A stretch of 64,000 nucleotides of DNA from Maribellus comscasis (GTDB lineage Bacteria; Bacteroidota; Bacteroidia; Bacteroidales; Prolixibacteraceae). Positions 63,292 through 64,000 of this stretch are shown here, piece after piece (positions within the stretch are counted from its first letter, which is position 1; each line of letters starts with the position of its first letter). Location: assembly GCF_009762775.1 (NCBI RefSeq), contig NZ_CP046401.1, forward strand, positions 5,158,001-5,222,000, in the 5' to 3' direction. A program made the translations under genes and the position numbers. The notes beneath the pieces are model-generated. The model did not search any database and was not told the origin of the DNA. It saw only the letters and a list, made by a program, of their open reading frames with translations.

Positions 63292-64000
63292 ATGTGTAAA
63301 AATACCAAAAATTATTTTTTACAGTGTGTTCTTCGTTTGTTAATAGTTACTGCAACAGGCTATTTAATTCCGGGTACGCTGATTGCGAATAATGCCAGGT
63401 CACAATCACTCCGTGAAATTACCGTTACCCTGGATTTTACCAATGATAAGCTAACCAACATATTCTGGGAAATAGAAGAACAAACATCATTACAATTTTC
63501 CTGGCCTGAAGAAATAGAATCTGTCAAGGGAATTTCGATCACCGCTAAGGCCAAAAGGCTGGATTTGGTGATGGATGAGCTTTCCGAAAAAGCTTCTTTT
63601 TCTTATAAACAAGTAAAGACTACGATTGCCATATCAAAAAACAGTGGACAAAATATCAAGGAAGAAAAAACGGTACAGCCTCCAGGTGGTATAAAAGGAA
63701 GTGTAAAAGATGCCGAAACCGGTGAAGTTTTGGTTGGTGCATCTATCGCGCTGGAAGGTACGACTGCAGGGACAATCACAAACATGAGCGGGAATTTTAC
63801 CCTTTCCGGTATTCCCCCCGGCACTTATACCATAGAAGTATCGTTTATCGGCTACCAGAAAAGGCGGTTTGAAAAAGTGAAAGTCACATCAGGGGAAATG
63901 TCCTTGATCGATGTAAAATTAAGCCCTGCTTCGGAAGATCTTGATGAAGTAAAAGTAACAGGAAGGGTCAATGTAAAAACCGCTCCCATACGGAATACCG
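63292..64000 (+). CDS. TonB-dependent receptor with STN signalling domain (3' end outside window)
   Basis: 236 residues are present; the gene runs off the window. A signal peptide (MCKNTKNYFLQCVLRLLIV...ARS) precedes an STN domain (about 45-115, ITVTLDFTNDKLTNIFWEIEEQTSLQFSW), then a carboxypeptidase-regulatory-like domain (about 130-215, GGIKGSVKDAETGEVLVGASIALEGTTAG) and the start of the plug (LDEVKVTGR). The STN domain contacts FecR. With the sigma and FecR genes upstream it makes a complete trans-envelope regulatory unit. Substrate (siderophore or glycan) not visible. It does not show the SusC-type VVVGYGTQ plug motif in the part seen. Confidence 0.92.
   Translation, partial: MCKNTKNYFLQCVLRLLIVTATGYLIPGTLIANNARSQSLREITVTLDFTNDKLTNIFWEIEEQTSLQFSWPEEIESVKGISITAKAKRLDLVMDELSEKASFSYKQVKTTIAISKNSGQNIKEEKTVQPPGGIKGSVKDAETGEVLVGASIALEGTTAGTITNMSGNFTLSGIPPGTYTIEVSFIGYQKRRFEKVKVTSGEMSLIDVKLSPASEDLDEVKVTGRVNVKTAPIRNT

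Overview
The window is a piece of a Bacteroidota chromosome, most likely of the marine or sediment Marinilabiliales/Prolixibacteraceae type (an inference from gene content, not a measured placement). The signs are: the Bacteroidota promoter signature TAnnTTTG at many starts, a type IX secretion (T9SS) sorting tail, lipoproteins with Bacteroidota-type lipoboxes, a GH92 mannosidase, DUF4301/DUF6090/DUF4256 families, a LytTR two-component pair, an ECF sigma/FecR/TonB-receptor locus and a Bacteroidetes-type tyrosine recombinase. The DNA is AT-rich throughout.

Bases 1-7000 (all + strand) hold the 3' end of a secreted protein and then a compact secreted-fibre locus: four small exported DUF4402-type proteins, a PapD-like periplasmic chaperone with archaic (sigma-clade) features, and an usher-like outer-membrane protein. 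This has the layout of an archaic chaperone-usher pilus operon, a system not normally credited to Bacteroidota, which mostly use lipoprotein FimA/Mfa1 pili. It is the most interesting region of the window.

Bases 7000-31000 are mainly housekeeping and degradative genes: a DUF1080 lipoprotein, a PQQ dehydrogenase with a built-in cytochrome c domain, a CotH/lamin-tail T9SS cargo protein, an M13 peptidase, EamA permeases, MaoC and MgtC proteins, a low-molecular-weight phosphatase, aroE, DUF368, a cupin, a TPR protein, DUF4301, a radical SAM protein, GH92, and an operon of LytS-type kinase, LytTR regulator and class III aminotransferase. A tandem repeat just upstream of the promoter of the neighbouring outer-membrane gene (31669-32301) is a plausible LytTR target.

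Bases 31600-54500 include DUF6090 and PAS proteins, DUF4197, YgiQ, a bifunctional acyltransferase of the OlsF type, an ABC-F protein with one degenerate ATP site, YwbE, two DUF3795 proteins, queA, a Smr-domain protein, the RNase P RNA gene (rnpB) next to a broken four-helix-bundle gene, and a sulfate activation operon (SLC13 permease, cysD, cysN-cysC fusion, nucleotide-sugar epimerase) without the reductase genes.

At 54812 a tRNA-Lys(TTT) gene is followed by a terminator, a 12-bp inverted repeat and a tyrosine recombinase: a classic integration junction. Beyond it (56400-61100) lies a mixed accessory stretch (DUF3781, a HAD hydrolase, a lipoprotein with a decayed-looking tail, two methyltransferases, a YKOF-type protein). 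The window ends in an ECF sigma factor, a FecR anti-sigma factor and the 5' part of a TonB-dependent receptor. No CRISPR array, rRNA operon or transposase was seen.
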